Assembly (NCBI GenBank): GCA_004194705.1
Contig: SADC01000338.1
Span: 62,001 to 126,000 of the forward strand
Origin: Ditylenchus dipsaci
Lineage: Eukaryota; Nematoda; Chromadorea; Rhabditida; Anguinidae
DNA: 64,000 bases
Direction of reading: 5' to 3'
The position numbers and the translations under genes were made by a program. The notes beneath the pieces are model-generated. The model saw only the letters and a list, made by a program, of their open reading frames with translations, was not told the origin of the DNA and did not search any database. Positions 11,701-21,622 of the stretch are shown here, piece by piece. The stretch's first letter is position 1; each line of letters begins with the position of its first letter.

Positions 11701-11854
11701 TTAAAGCGTTTGGAACCAAATGGTGACTTATCTGAAGTAATCAAGCTGATTTCAATATGCCGTTTAAAAGAGAAGATGCAGGGCAACAAAATTGTATTTG
11801 AAGAAAATAGATAAGATTGCAACATTACTAAGAAATAAGGCTTTGAAAATACGC
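11701..11854 (+). pseudogene. Diverged opposite-strand copy of the 11035-11349 ORF
   Basis: Plus-strand translation gives LKRLEPNGDLSEVIKLI, then ICRLKEKMQGNKIVFEENR, a stop, and after a one-base shift KIATLLRNKALKIR. These align with LPDKSLESNVDLSKIIKL, ICHLKEEMQGYKTVIEKR and MIATLIKDKDLNIR of the minus-strand ORF. The copy is therefore broken. Family unknown. Confidence 0.6.
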
Positions 11855-11977
11855 TAAGGACTTTTGGGACACTCGTTACTACAGGATAGCACCCTATCAC
11901 AGAAAATAAGATAGTTTAATAATGACAAATCCGATAATGACGAGTAATATTAATATTAAATATTTTTATTTGCACAA

Positions 11978-11985
11978 ATTTTCAG
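11978..11985 (+). promoter_or_regulatory. ATTTTCAG splice (possibly trans-splice) acceptor
   Basis: ATTTTCAG ends 7 nt before the ATG at 11993. A strong acceptor directly before a start codon is the usual arrangement for spliced-leader trans-splicing in nematodes; an ordinary intron in the 5' untranslated region would look the same. Confidence 0.45.
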
Positions 11986-11992
11986 ACAAGTG

Positions 11993-12540
11993 ATGAAATT
12001 ATTTATTTTGCTAACTATTTTGTTTGCATCAACTACAGCTAGCCTTATTGCTAACTCGTTTAAACCAATATGCAACTCACATTGAAAACTTTAAACAAAA
12101 ACTCAAAAACTTAAGCTTTGAAACAAATGTATCGAAGGCGCCAACAGAAGAAGGTGCCCTTCCTTTAGATGCCTACATTCAAGATATCGAAAAAGTTGTT
12201 GGGCTGTATGATAACTTTGTCCAGCTCTATAAGGATTTGGAAAGTATAGATTTTTCTGCCAATGAGCAAAATCAAAAAACATATTTAATAAACAAATATA
12301 AAAACCTAATAACTCAAACCATCGGAAAGGTGATTGTAAATGTAATGCCGAAAATAAGTGAAGCAATAAAAAACGATATCAACTACACACAGTCTGGTAT
12401 CAGATATGCTACTAACATTGACTGGAATAAAATCGGCGAAATTGAGAAAAAAAAACGTAGAACTAGTAAATAAGTACATGAAACGCATGGAAGAAGTGTG
12501 TGATCAGCCCGCATGGATAGATTCACAGTATGGTTTTTGA
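11993..12540 (+). CDS. Small secreted helical protein with two apparent frameshifts
   Basis: The ATG opens a textbook signal peptide (MKLFILLTILFASTTA). The mature part continues one frame over (one base out, between about 12024 and 12075) as NQYATHIENFKQKLKN...DAYIQDIEKVVGLYDNF...LINKYKNLITQTIGKVI...NDINYTQSG, and again shifts at a run of nine A (12446-12454); with eight A the frame goes on through VELVNKYMKRMEEVCDQ to the stop at 12538-12540. The result would be about 180 residues, mostly amphipathic helix, with one Cys near the end and no recognised domain. Both breaks are single-base and one is in a homopolymer, so read error is as likely as pseudogenisation. Similar charged-helix segments lie at 10.4-11.9 kb and 14.9-15.06 kb; a shared family is a guess. 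Confidence 0.65.
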
Positions 12541-13180
12541 AAAGCAAATTTGGGCTCGACTAGTAGTAGATGGTTCTTAATCTTGAAATTTTTAAAACGA
12601 AAACAAAAAAATAATTGCAAAAACATTTTTCTATTTACAAAAAAAACTGTGCGGACAATTAAAATTGTCATCGACGGTGTTTTCCTTTAACACTGTAATT
12701 CCCGATTGAAACGACGGTTCACCATGGTGTATTTTTTTACGGAGAACGCGAATATCACAAAATCAGGTATCAAACCTACATTACAATTCTCTCAAAACGG
12801 CCAATTTCACCGACGACTCCTTGAGGTCAGGTGGTTTTTTCTTCAGGCTGGTGAGCAGTGAATATACAGGGTGGTCCAGTATATTTCCCAAATTTGAAAT
12901 GGCCTTTTCTCTTTTACTTTTTTGTTTGTCTATTATGATTTATGATCTGTTATGATCTCAGATTTTGGCTGGTTTTTTCTGAAAAACTTTAATTTTGACA
13001 TAACATAACAAAATCCTGTCTGACGTAAAATTATTACTTAAGGTTTGCTATTAATTTCATCCCCTATTTGGGCTCATACGGCACCTGTTGAGCCCTAATG
13101 CACCTGTGAAGTCTTGAACGATAATATTCAACAGACCTGTTTATTATTTTTAGTAGGATCTTTCATAAACGTTTATATTC
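12541..13180. other. No gene seen; left tip of a CAGGGTGGTCC element
   Basis: After TA at 12866-12867 the sequence CAGGGTGGTCCAGTATATTT then AAATTTGAAATGGCC matches the left arm of the hairpin element at 23789-24152; no right end was found. 12780-12862 contains TTTTTTCTTCAGGCTGGTGAGCAGTGAAT, close to part of the inverted arms at 38.9 and 40.8 kb. Confidence 0.5.
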
Positions 13181-14050
13181 GTGTTCATGTAGTGGATTTG
13201 CTTACAGAGGCTCTCTAAAATTTTAATGTTCTAATGTTTGTTGTCTTGGGCGGAATTTTTAATTCGACAGTGATTTTTAAATTTAGAGAGCATCTTTATA
13301 AGCAAATGGACCACGCTGAACATCAATCTCGAAGATCTGGAATTGACAGCTTGCTTATCAAAAAAAATTTTAGTCCAATAGCTTTTCAGATAAGTTGTGT
13401 TCATATTTTCTAAGTCAATTTTCTCATCAATATAATGGCTGTTTTATATGAATTACATACTTTTTCGCGCCATTTTAATAGATCTATCTATAACTGCAAT
13501 AAAAAACTCCAATGTATCAGCATAAAAAGTGAAACCGCAAAAAGTGCCAAAAATAGACGTTTCCAAAAGTGGACCATTTTTCATTTTGAATATACGTCAC
13601 CAAGCAGCATTGATGTACTATCGAAAAGCTCAGTATGTCAGCGAAATTTTGAGCTATTACACAGTCAATCCTGTGATCTAAAAATAAAAGTTATGACACA
13701 AAAGTTATTACACAAAATACAAAAACCTAAAATTTTAAAAGGATCATGACTAAAAGATTTCAACTGAAAAAACCAAGCGCGGACCAGTAATCAGCATGAA
13801 AGTTGTGCAAGGATCAACACCTGTTAGAATTTGCATTGGACGTATTAAAGTTGTATAGAAAAGTCTTTTGAACTGTATAGCAAAAGTAAAAAAAGAGCCC
13901 AAAAATATCCTAAAAATAGTTTGACACAAAAGACTTGCAAAATCAATGTTCTCACACCGGATTCGTGTTCGGCATGGCCCATTTATTTGAAAAACTGCTC
14001 TTTGAACCCAAAGTCGCTGTCAAATTTCCTTCGAGACGAAAAAGGTTTAA
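13180..14050. repeat. Two diverged copies of palindromic family A
   Basis: Both hold the family sentence: a CACCGGATTCGTGTTC-GCATGG-like half and its reverse complement around TTGTCTTGGGCGGAATTT. The first copy is centred near 13245; a second lies at about 13560-14050. The frames at 13435-13749 and 13921-14145 are repeat translation. Confidence 0.6.
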
Positions 14051-14189
14051 ATTCAGACAATTTTATTTTTGAATGTTTTTATTGTACTTTAATCTTCATA
14101 CTTTTTTATGATATTCGTGTTTTCCATCAAAAAAGGCCAGGGTAAAGTGTCGTTACTGTCAGCCGAGTAGACAATCGCCGTCGACGATA

Positions 14190-14310
14190 ATTCCTCTAGA
14201 GAATGATACGGGTTTTATATTTTTCAACCCCCTGAAATTGTCAATCGAAATTGGCCTTAACTCTGAGATCTTAGTCAAATATAAAGGGTGTCTTTTTTGA
14301 AGGAACTAAG
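14190..14310. mobile_element. Degenerate pogo-like miniature element
   Basis: CCTCTAGAGAATGATACGGG, TTTTTCAACCCCCTGAAATTG and CTCTGAGATCTTAGTCAAAT match the body of the element at 50977-51120, but the ends are eroded. Confidence 0.45.
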
Positions 14311-14915
14311 TTAGGCTGGCCGGGACAGTTTTTTAAAGTCGAAAATGCGGAAAATATTTTTGCAGTTATTTTTTGTTCGCATTAAAAAGTTTGCATCAAA
14401 TTTTAAAAGTAAAAAAGGTGTTCAGTGTTAATGGCCTTCATAAAAGTATGCATATGCCCCTCTTAAAACGCGTGTTCTTAAAATATCTTTTTTTTAAACG
14501 AAATTTGACATTCTGAGGAATACAATAGTATTGGCGACAAAAATGATTTCTCACTCTACGACCCGTTTTGGCCTCCGAAGTTAAAAAAGCGTCACAGACA
14601 GAGCCGGTCCAAATACTATATAGGGATTTAATAATTAATGTAAAGAAAAATTGCAAAAAACAATTCGACAGGGGCCAACATTTTTTTTCAAATCGTCCCT
14701 GTTTTTACTTGAGTCTGATATTTGTGACTTTATACTACCTTTGTATCCAGGGTGCCGCTTTATCGGACGTTAGCTTTGTTGATTTTTTGTCGGCTAGCCT
14801 AATCGGGTGAAAAAGTTGCGATTTCAATGGTAGGAGTGCCGTTATATCTAGACGTAACTATAACGCCTTTGTAAGCAAACAATGATAAATTATTTTCACT
14901 GTAAAATCAATTTAG

Positions 14916-15060
14916 ACAATTATGGCCTAAAGTAGCAACCAACAAACTAAATGCAGAATGCATGAGCACAGTAAAGGATTTAAATGAGTACAAAAACGAC
15001 TTTGCACGAATCTTAGAGGAAGCAGATTCAAACAACATCACAAAAATAGAGCGACGATAG
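14916..15060 (+). CDS. Candidate last exon of an unrecognised protein
   Basis: After an AATTTAG acceptor (AG at 14914-14915) the plus strand is open to a TAG at 15058-15060: LWPKVATNKLNAECMSTVK, then DLNEYKNDFARILEEADS, NNITKIERR. Codon use and the charged helical composition resemble the protein at 11993-12540, and the exon lies 2.4 kb downstream of it on the same strand. No matching upstream exon was found and no family is recognised. Confidence 0.4.
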
Positions 15061-15743
15061 AACAACGAAAAATGTTCTGAAACAAAATTTAAAAATATAA
15101 CTTTAATTTTGTTGCGATGTTCTCAAGAGTTTTGTTGATTCAGCTTTGCTTCAATTGATGTTTTCTGCACATTCTACTGTTATTCAATGTTTTATGCTTT
15201 TAAACAACTTTTCAGCATGGAAAAAATCACACTATCTTTACCTGTAAAGTTTGCGGGCATTGGTTTTTGATTCAGAACAATTTCTTGCACTAGTGTCGTT
15301 GTCCTCCCCTCCTATATTTTGCCTTGGTCTCCTTGTTGGTTTTTTTTAAGTTATGGTTAGGCGCAGGCAGGGTAGGCCAGCGTATCATAGGACGCACTCA
15401 AATATCTTGTTTTTACTTTTTTAAGTATTTAGTGCTTTATTTTTATATTTTAGCAAAATTTTAAAATAGATCATTTTGCATTAAATTTGGTGTGGATCCG
15501 TGGTGAGAAGATAATATTATCCTTTTAGACTTTTTCAAAAATCGAATTTTTTATTTTGTTCAGCGGGTGTCAGTCATCATCTTTATGCTTGTTGGGCCGT
15601 CTGTCTCGCCAAATTTGCATGCTCTATCTGTTATTCGTACTTTTTTGTGGCACAAAATGTGGTGCTTGTTTAACAACAGGCAAACAAATGAGCAGATTCG
15701 GTAATAGCGCTTAATGTTTCATGTATGTGTAAAAAGTATTTTT
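15061..15743. other. No gene seen; one TTAGGC-type dispersed repeat
   Basis: TTAGGCGCAGGCAGGGTAGG then CCAGCGTATCATAGGACGCA at 15357-15399 is one copy of the dispersed TTAGGC-AGGGTAGG-CCAGCGTA-GGACG-ACTCAAA sentence. GCCTTGGTCTCCTTGTTGG at 15322-15340 is one of many CCTTGGTCCCC-type motifs. No exon seen. Confidence 0.5.
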
Positions 15744-15982
15744 GGCGCTAGTAGCGAATACCCCTCCCCCAAGAATCCGACCTTTTAAAATTGCTGTTAC
15801 TACCCCTGCAAACAACAAGTTTAGGCTTAGCCCTTAGGCTTGGGGTAGGCCAGCGTACGGAAGTTGTGACTAATGAAGAGTTTGCGCACATTTTCCGGGG
15901 TCTGGGACATAAATTTGGATACTTTTTACTTAAGTGAAAAAGGTGAAAATCGTTTAGGGGGGGGGTATTCGCTACTAGCGTC
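15744..15982. mobile_element. Miniature element with GGCGCTAGTAGCGAATACCCC ends
   Basis: The left tip GGCGCTAGTAGCGAATACCC and right tip GGGTATTCGCTACTAGCGTC are inverted copies. Tip and adjacent C/G run resemble the CGCTACTATGATATACCCC tips of the G/C-tract family, suggesting a related short derivative. 15829-15856 holds another TTAGGC-type copy. The minus frame at 15748-16005 is repeat translation. Confidence 0.65.
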
Positions 15983-16615
15983 GTATTTTTCTCTAAAATA
16001 TCCACTTACTCAAAAATAGCCAGAAGAAAATAGTTTACATCGCTGTTAATTTTTTTTACCTCCTACGAGCTCTAATGATCCTGCTTTCCCTGCTTTGGTT
16101 ATATGAGCAAAAATAAAAAATTTGGTTTTCAATTTTTATAATTTTCGAGTGTTTGAATGAACTATCCCCTGGCGCTATTGACAGCATATCAAGTGCACCC
16201 CCCCCCCCTCCAAAGAGTATTAAAATCGAGGGGTATGAGTTAAGGGTGTTGCGCTTATTATTATACCGTATTCTCTCCAATAGAACCACATGGGTTCTAT
16301 TTTTCAACCCCCCATGGGTGTGTTCTATTGGAGAGTGTGGTTCAAATAGAGAGTGTGGTTCTATTTTTCAACCCTCCGAAGATATTAAAGCATTGCAGCG
16401 TACGCGCATAAATTCTTTATTTACAACAAAACTCGGACCTGCTTTGGTTTAGGGAAACGTCCATTTTTTACTATATTTTTTATTTATTTTTGTTCATTAT
16501 GGCATTCATGGTTATATCGATAACCCATATGAATAGTTCAATAAGTAATTGTGTTTATCAAATTGTCACCCTGATCACCATAATCAACTCGATCGACCTA
16601 AAAAATAATAATATA

Positions 16616-17569
16616 CAGTTGCGGACAATTGATAGCGGACGGCACGTTTATTATTAGACTTACTGTTTTTTCGTAAAAATTTTTAAATGCTTTTAAAAAT
16701 CGCGATAGGCAGTTTTGTAGAGCACTTAAAGGGCTACAATTATAGCCTACTACTTGTTATAAAAATATCAATTTTGCGCGATTGCTTGAGGCGGTTTGGA
16801 AACCCCCTCGTTTTTTCTCTCGACAATTGATAGCGGATGATTTTTTTTCAAGCTGATTGATTTTAATTTTTTATATATTCTCAACTTTTAATGACTATTT
16901 GTAAGCCCTGTTCTTCAGCTACAATTTGGTATATCAAACTTTTTTTTTGAATTATTATACGGAAAATTATGACCATAGAAATAAAAGTGTCGATTTCTAG
17001 TCAAATTCAAATAAAATGTAAGGAAAATGGTTGTTTGAACACATAATTAAGAGGTTTTCTCAAAATTTTAAGAATCAAATTTACGCCCTTTTGCATTTTT
17101 TGAAAGCTCTATGATTTCTCTACAAAATGACATTTTGATCGTTCTCGTAGGACCACTCTGCACTGAGATACAGATAGGTTGAATTTGAAAACCTTGAAAA
17201 ATGGCTTAAAATAAGGCAAAACGGCACTATAATAATTCAAAAAAAAAGTTTGATATACCAAATTGTAGCTGAAGAACAGGGCTTACAAATAGTCATTAAA
17301 AATTGACAATATATAAAAATTAAAATCAATCAGCTTGAAAAAAAATCGTCCGCTATCAATTGTCGAGAGAAAAAACGAGGGGGTTTCCAAACCGCCTCAA
17401 GCAATCGCGCAAAATTGATATTTTATAACAAGTAGTAGGCTATAATTGTAGCCCTTTAAGTGCTCTACAAAACTGCCTGTCGCGATTTTTAAAAGCATTT
17501 AAAAATTTTTACGAAAAAACAGTAAGTCTAATAATAAACGTGCCGTCCGCTATCAATTGTCCGCAACTG
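16616..17569. mobile_element. Near-perfect hairpin element flanked by TA
   Basis: Begins CAGTTGCGGACAATTGATAG and ends CTATCAATTGTCCGCAACTG, flanked by TA at 16614-16615 and 17570-17571. The arms, about 475 bp each, are complementary almost throughout, meeting near 17090. No coding potential. TA duplication and CAG tip suggest a Tc1/mariner-superfamily element. A lone related tip (CAGTTGTGGACAATTAATAC) is at 30557-30576. Confidence 0.9.
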
Positions 17570-17575
17570 TATACA

Positions 17576-17934
17576 CAGTCAAACTTCTTTATAACCTACA
17601 CTCCATATAAGCTACACCTAAGTCCGGTCCCATATGGGGTATGTTCCGTATAATATACCCCCTATATGGACGCCTGACGATTGGATACACTGAACTGATT
17701 GGATACAGATTTTTGTATCCAATAGGTGTATCCAACCGTCAATTTGTATCCAATCGGTGTATCCAATCATCAAATTAGTGTTTTGATGATTGGATACACC
17801 TATTGGATACAAAAATCTGTATCCAATCAGTTCAGTATATCCAATCGTCAGGCGTCCCCCTATATAAGCTACGCCTCTCTATAAGCTACATCTATAATCG
17901 GTCCTGAGGTGTAGCTTATATAGAAGTTTGACTG
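17576..17934. mobile_element. TA-type miniature element, CAGTCAAACTTC ends
   Basis: Starts CAGTCAAACTTCTTTATAAC and ends TATATAGAAGTTTGACTG. Between the tips the word TATAAGCTACA is reiterated in both orientations. The right tip is followed by TA; the left follows directly on the right tip of the previous hairpin, so its own TA is unclear. A second element (17675-17861) is inserted in it. Confidence 0.7.
17675..17861. mobile_element. Palindromic insert built from ATTGGATACA words
   Basis: TGACGATTGGATACACTGAA pairs with its complement ending CCAATCGTCA. The word GATTGGATACA or its complement occurs about ten times. Flanking GGACGCC and GGCGTCC belong to the host element. Closely parallels the CGACCGGATACA array at 54561-54822. 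Confidence 0.75.
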
Positions 17935-18014
17935 TAGTCAAAAATGGGCGTCCCCCTATACCAGAACAGGTCCCAAAACTCATCAACATTCTAGAGATAT
18001 ATCTTTATTATTAA

Positions 18015-19251
18015 CAGGGCCCCAAATTCTATGCACTAAAAAATGCGAAATATGCGCATAAAATATGCGCTAAAAATGCTTAAATATGCGCTAAAAACGT
18101 AAAATATGCAGTATAATTTTTAGACTAAACCATTTAAATGTACCGCATAACATTTGTGAAGAATCACTATATGTCGTAAAATTGCTCTAAAACATGCTTT
18201 TAAACGTTTGGCAGCTTATACATGATTAAAAGATACTTTTTGGATGATGCTAAATATTTTTGCAAAAAAATTGACCAAAATTTGACATACCGTATATTCT
18301 CGATTAGAAGGCCCTCTCTATTAGAAGGCCCCCTTGAGGACCTATATATCAGCCTAGAAAAAGAAATTCGCAAATCTGTTTTCGCGTTTTCTTAGTTAAC
18401 ACTAGCCTTCCTGATTCCACTTTTAAAATTTTGGTTGAGCACGCAAAAATCTCAAAATCGACCCAAATTTTTTCCGACTTTTTAGGGTTGAAAAATAGAA
18501 GGCCCGGCCTTCTAATAGAGAATATACGGTATGGCTTTGCTGAAGCAAGGTGATTCAACCTAAGGATTTAATTTATTTGACGTACCATTTGACCTAGGAT
18601 TTGAACATAGCTTTTAAAAAACTTTCTGCTCCCATGAAGATGCCGCAGGATTTCAGTTGAAAAAGATTTTGAAAAGTGTTGACCGCCATTTACTAGCTAA
18701 GTTGCAAAAAAAATATTTTGTAAAGCAATTTCGAGACATTCCGGGGTTCTGTGCTCCTGCCACTTCTTACCATCTTCTCGCAAATATAAACAATGTGCAT
18801 TTTGCGATTTTGAAATTAATATCTTTACAAAGCAAATCGTTGCTTTGCACTGTTATTTTGCTACTTTAACCGAACTTATGAATCGCACGGTACTGAAACG
18901 TTAGCTAACTCAATAGAGGTTATTTAGTAAAAAATCTTTTTATTTCACGCGTGACAATAAAGTATCCTGGTTTTGGAAACTAAGATATTGACTTATTTGT
19001 ACACAAAAGACGAGGCATGTTGCGACATCTTTTAAACCAAAAATTTCTGAGATTTTCCACGATATGCAGAAAATATGCGTCAAAATCGCAAAATATGCAA
19101 AATATGCACTAAAAATGTGAAATATGCAAAACATGCTGCATAAAAGTACGAAAAAAAGTACTTAAACAGGGCTAAAAGTGCGTTTTTTGTGCATAACTAT
19201 TGCTTGCATATCCGCAGAAAAATATGCATTTGCATAGAATTTGGGGCCCTG
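18015..19251. mobile_element. hAT-like element with exact 8-bp target duplication
   Basis: Left tip CAGGGCCCCAAATTCTATGC and right tip GCATAGAATTTGGGGCCCTG are perfect inverted copies, flanked by ATTATTAA at 18007-18014 and 19252-19259. Subterminal arrays repeat AAATATGCGC / AAAATGCG. An open plus frame at 18657-18869 (FVKQFRDIPGF...) could be transposase debris but shows no motif I can name. A pogo-like miniature element is inserted at 18288-18531. Confidence 0.85.
18288..18531. mobile_element. Pogo-like miniature element, AGAAGGCCC word
   Basis: TACCGTATATTCTCGATTAG at the left and its complement ending AATATACGGTA at the right; the family word TAGAAGGCCC is repeated twice at each end. The body (AAATCTGTTTTCGCG, TTTTTCCGACTTTTTAGGG) is homologous to 35340-35410 and 46505-46580 in reverse orientation. 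Confidence 0.85.
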
Positions 19252-19261
19252 ATTATTAAAC

Positions 19262-19480
19262 ATATTTTCTTGCGCTTCCTCAAGATCGATCTCTTGCATC
19301 AGCTGAGCCAACTTTTTTCATCACGCGTGAGCTTCACTTTGTCTCAACCACTTGGAGCCGGCCCAACTCGGATCCGGCCCAAAGTGGATGGCGTTGTCCT
19401 CACATCCATCGGTGGCATTGGTAACTCCGCACGATTTGAATGACTCAGCGATGAGCTCCTTCGAATCATTCGACAATCCA
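19262..19480 (-). pseudogene. Pogo/Tigger-like transposase C-terminal remnant
   Basis: Minus-strand translation gives KELIAESFKSCGVTNATDG then CEDNAIHFGPDP, a decayed stretch with stops, and LAQLMQEIDLEEAQENM. The core, helix plus SFxxCGxTNATDGxED, is the usual region just after the DDE domain in pogo/Tigger transposases, and the acidic end matches the better-kept copy at 57351-57660. Only about 70 residues remain; upstream catalytic parts are not recognisable. It reads from inside toward the left, as expected if 16264-19601 is one element. Confidence 0.8.
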
Positions 19481-19601
19481 TTGGATTTAAACGGCCATTG
19501 GCGCAGCTGGAGAGAGCGTTAAGGGTATGGTTCTGTTAGAGAGTGTGGTTATATTTTACAACCACCCTTGGGGCGTGTGCTCTATTAAAGAGAATACGGT
19601 A

Positions 19602-20159
19602 ACTTATTTTTTTGGTAGAAATACCAGCACACTTCACATTGCAAGGAATTGGGGTTTTCTGAATATGCACCACCCTGTTCTACTGCTAGAGAACTCATAT
19701 TCTTTGGAGGGGGGGGGGAGGTGGTTGCACTTAAGCTTTATGGTGCTATTTTAGAGAAAATACCAGATCTGATTTTGATTAGTCATCTTAAAGTAATAAA
19801 TCTCTTGTATCCGTCAGGTCATTGAGTTTTTTTTCTCTATTAAGGTCACCATAGTTTGCACACATCTAGACTGTTAGCTAAAAATTTGCATAAATGGGCT
19901 TTGTTTAAGTAATTTTTTCTGAGGCCACCTAACAGATCCAATTACCGTATTTCTCTAATTAAAGTCCACTCTGGTACTTGTTGGGCTTGACCCTCCTTGA
20001 AAAAAACTACTTTTTCATGCCTAATACGATACAAGAATGATTTCCATGCAGTTTCTGATAAAAAAAATTCAATTTTGCTCGAAAATTTGTCTTCAACTTC
20101 TATAGATAGATTGACTTTTTAGAGTATTTTAAAGTTATTTTTCAGAGATTTACCACATT
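19602..20159. other. No gene seen; lone pogo-like tip
   Basis: TACCGTATTTCTCTAATTAAAG at 19943-19964 is a left pogo-like tip with word AAAGTCC; no right partner found. The rest is AT-rich without exons. Confidence 0.5.
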
Positions 20160-20285
20160 TAGGTTTAGGCGAGGGTAGCCAGCGTATGTTAGAACGGACT
20201 CAAACATGTTATTCTGAGCATAAAAAAGTTATAAAAACCTGTTTGAGTCTGTCCTAACACACGCTGACCTACCCTTGCCTAAACC
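20160..20285. repeat. Hairpin made of two TTAGGC-type repeat copies
   Basis: TTTAGGCGAGGGTAGCCAGC then GTATGTTAGAACGGACTCAA at the left is mirrored by CTGTCCTAACACACGCTGAC then CTACCCTTGCCTAAACCTAA at the right, around a 30-bp loop. Confidence 0.75.
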
Positions 20286-20307
20286 TAATGTACCAAAATC
20301 AGCGGTA

Positions 20308-21622
20308 CTTGTGCACGGGGGGGGGTCTTTTGGTTAACTGTAAATATGGTCTAAACGTCTCCTAAGTAATTTTTATACGCCAGAAACGATAAAAAGTTGT
20401 TTCCTAACAATTTCCGCACTAAAAAGTGAAGTTTTCAAAAAAAAGTTGGCTACCAAAGATTGACCAACTGCCTTGGTCCCCAAGGTACAATATCGCATAC
20501 AGTCGAACCTCTATATAACATAATTCAAGGGACCGCCAAAAATTTATGTTATATAGAGGTTATTTTATGTAAATTAGCCATCCCGAAAATAAAATCAAAC
20601 ATCGAAAACAATAGATTTGAAAAATGGTAATTTTGATTCCTCACCACCTTAATGTAAATAAATTCTTATATAGACTGAAAAATCTGATTTTTAGAGAAAT
20701 TAACTGATTTTTTGAAAAAATTTAATAGATTTATGTTATGTAGAGGGGCTTTTATTCGGCAAGAGCCAGAAAAAATTTATGTTATAGGGAGTTTTATGTT
20801 ATATAGAGGTAAAAGTTATGTTATATAGAGGTTTACTTTGGCTTTATCTCAATCAGACCAACCAAACTGATTTCTGAGTTATGCTATATAGAGTTTTATG
20901 TTATATAAGTTATGTTATAAAGAAGTTCGACTGTATTGAGGTATCCTACCACGTTTGGTCACTGGAGCTGGGCAAAAAGATTCTTTAATGAATGTATGAT
21001 CAAGAGCCTCTCTCGGAATCATGTCTAAGGTGAGTGAGTGCGCGCATCTCTAACCAACCTTGGTTGCTTGGGGTTGAGATGCGCACACCCACATACCTCA
21101 GACACAAATCACTCGAAAGTGACTCTGGATGCATAAGAAGCATGCATACCAGAGTTATTTATGCGGTAAGCCCTAGCTAACAAAATCATGTTCAAATTCT
21201 ATCTTTTTAGGTTCAACAAAGTAAATAAGTCGAAAATGACCAAAAGTCGTGAACTTGGAGTTGAGACGCGCACACCCACATACCTTAGACACAAATCACT
21301 CGAAAGTGACTCTGGATGCATAAAAACAATATGCATACCAGAGTTTCTTCATGCGGTAGGCCCCAGCTAACAAAACTATCTTCAAATTCCATCTTTTTTG
21401 GTTTTTTAAGATGTATAGGTACCCTTCTTGTTTAATTACCTTGGGGATCAAGGCAGTTGGTCAATCTTTGGTAGCCAACTTTTTTTGAGAACTCCACTTT
21501 TAGTGCGGAAATTGTTAGGAAACAACTTTTTTTTATCGTTTCCGGCGTATAAAAATTACTTAGGAGACGTTGAAACCATATTTACAGTTAACCAAAAAGC
21601 CCCCCCCCCCCAAGTGCACAAG
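20308..21622. mobile_element. Complete G/C-tract hairpin element
   Basis: Left tip CTTGTGCAC followed by a G run and TTAACTGTAAATATGGT; right tip ACCATATTTACAGTTAACCA, a C run and GTGCACAAG, so both ends are present as inverted copies. Inside lie the family blocks (CCTTGGTCCCCAAGG, GGGCAAAAAGA, GAATCATGTCTAAGGTGAGT, AAATCACTCGAAAGTGACTC twice). A TA-type element occupies 20500-20933. Frames at 21188-21370 and 21428-21625 are repeat translation. Confidence 0.75.
20500..20933. mobile_element. TA-type element inserted in the G/C-tract element
   Basis: CAGTCGAACCTCTATATAAC at the left, AAAGAAGTTCGACTG at the right, TA on both sides (20498-20499, 20934-20935). The word TTATGTTATATAGAGGT is reiterated near both ends. 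The uninterrupted site can be read in reverse complement near 62505-62525, where ATCG, TA and TATTGAGGTATTC are contiguous. Confidence 0.9.

Larger units (their letters stand above)
16264..19601. mobile_element. Pogo/Tigger-like element, 3.3 kb with nested insertions
   Basis: The left end TACCGTATTCTCTCCAATAG and right end AGAGAATACGGTA are inverted and start from TA. Next to each tip the word TAGAACCACA / TGTGGTTCTA is reiterated (16281-16370; 19527-19590). The inner right end encodes a pogo-type transposase C-terminus (19262-19480, minus). At least five other elements sit inside: 16616-17569, 17576-17934 (with 17675-17861), and 18015-19251 (with 18288-18531). That the two ends belong together is inferred from their shared word and the transposase position, as in the element at 57114-57919. 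Confidence 0.75.
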
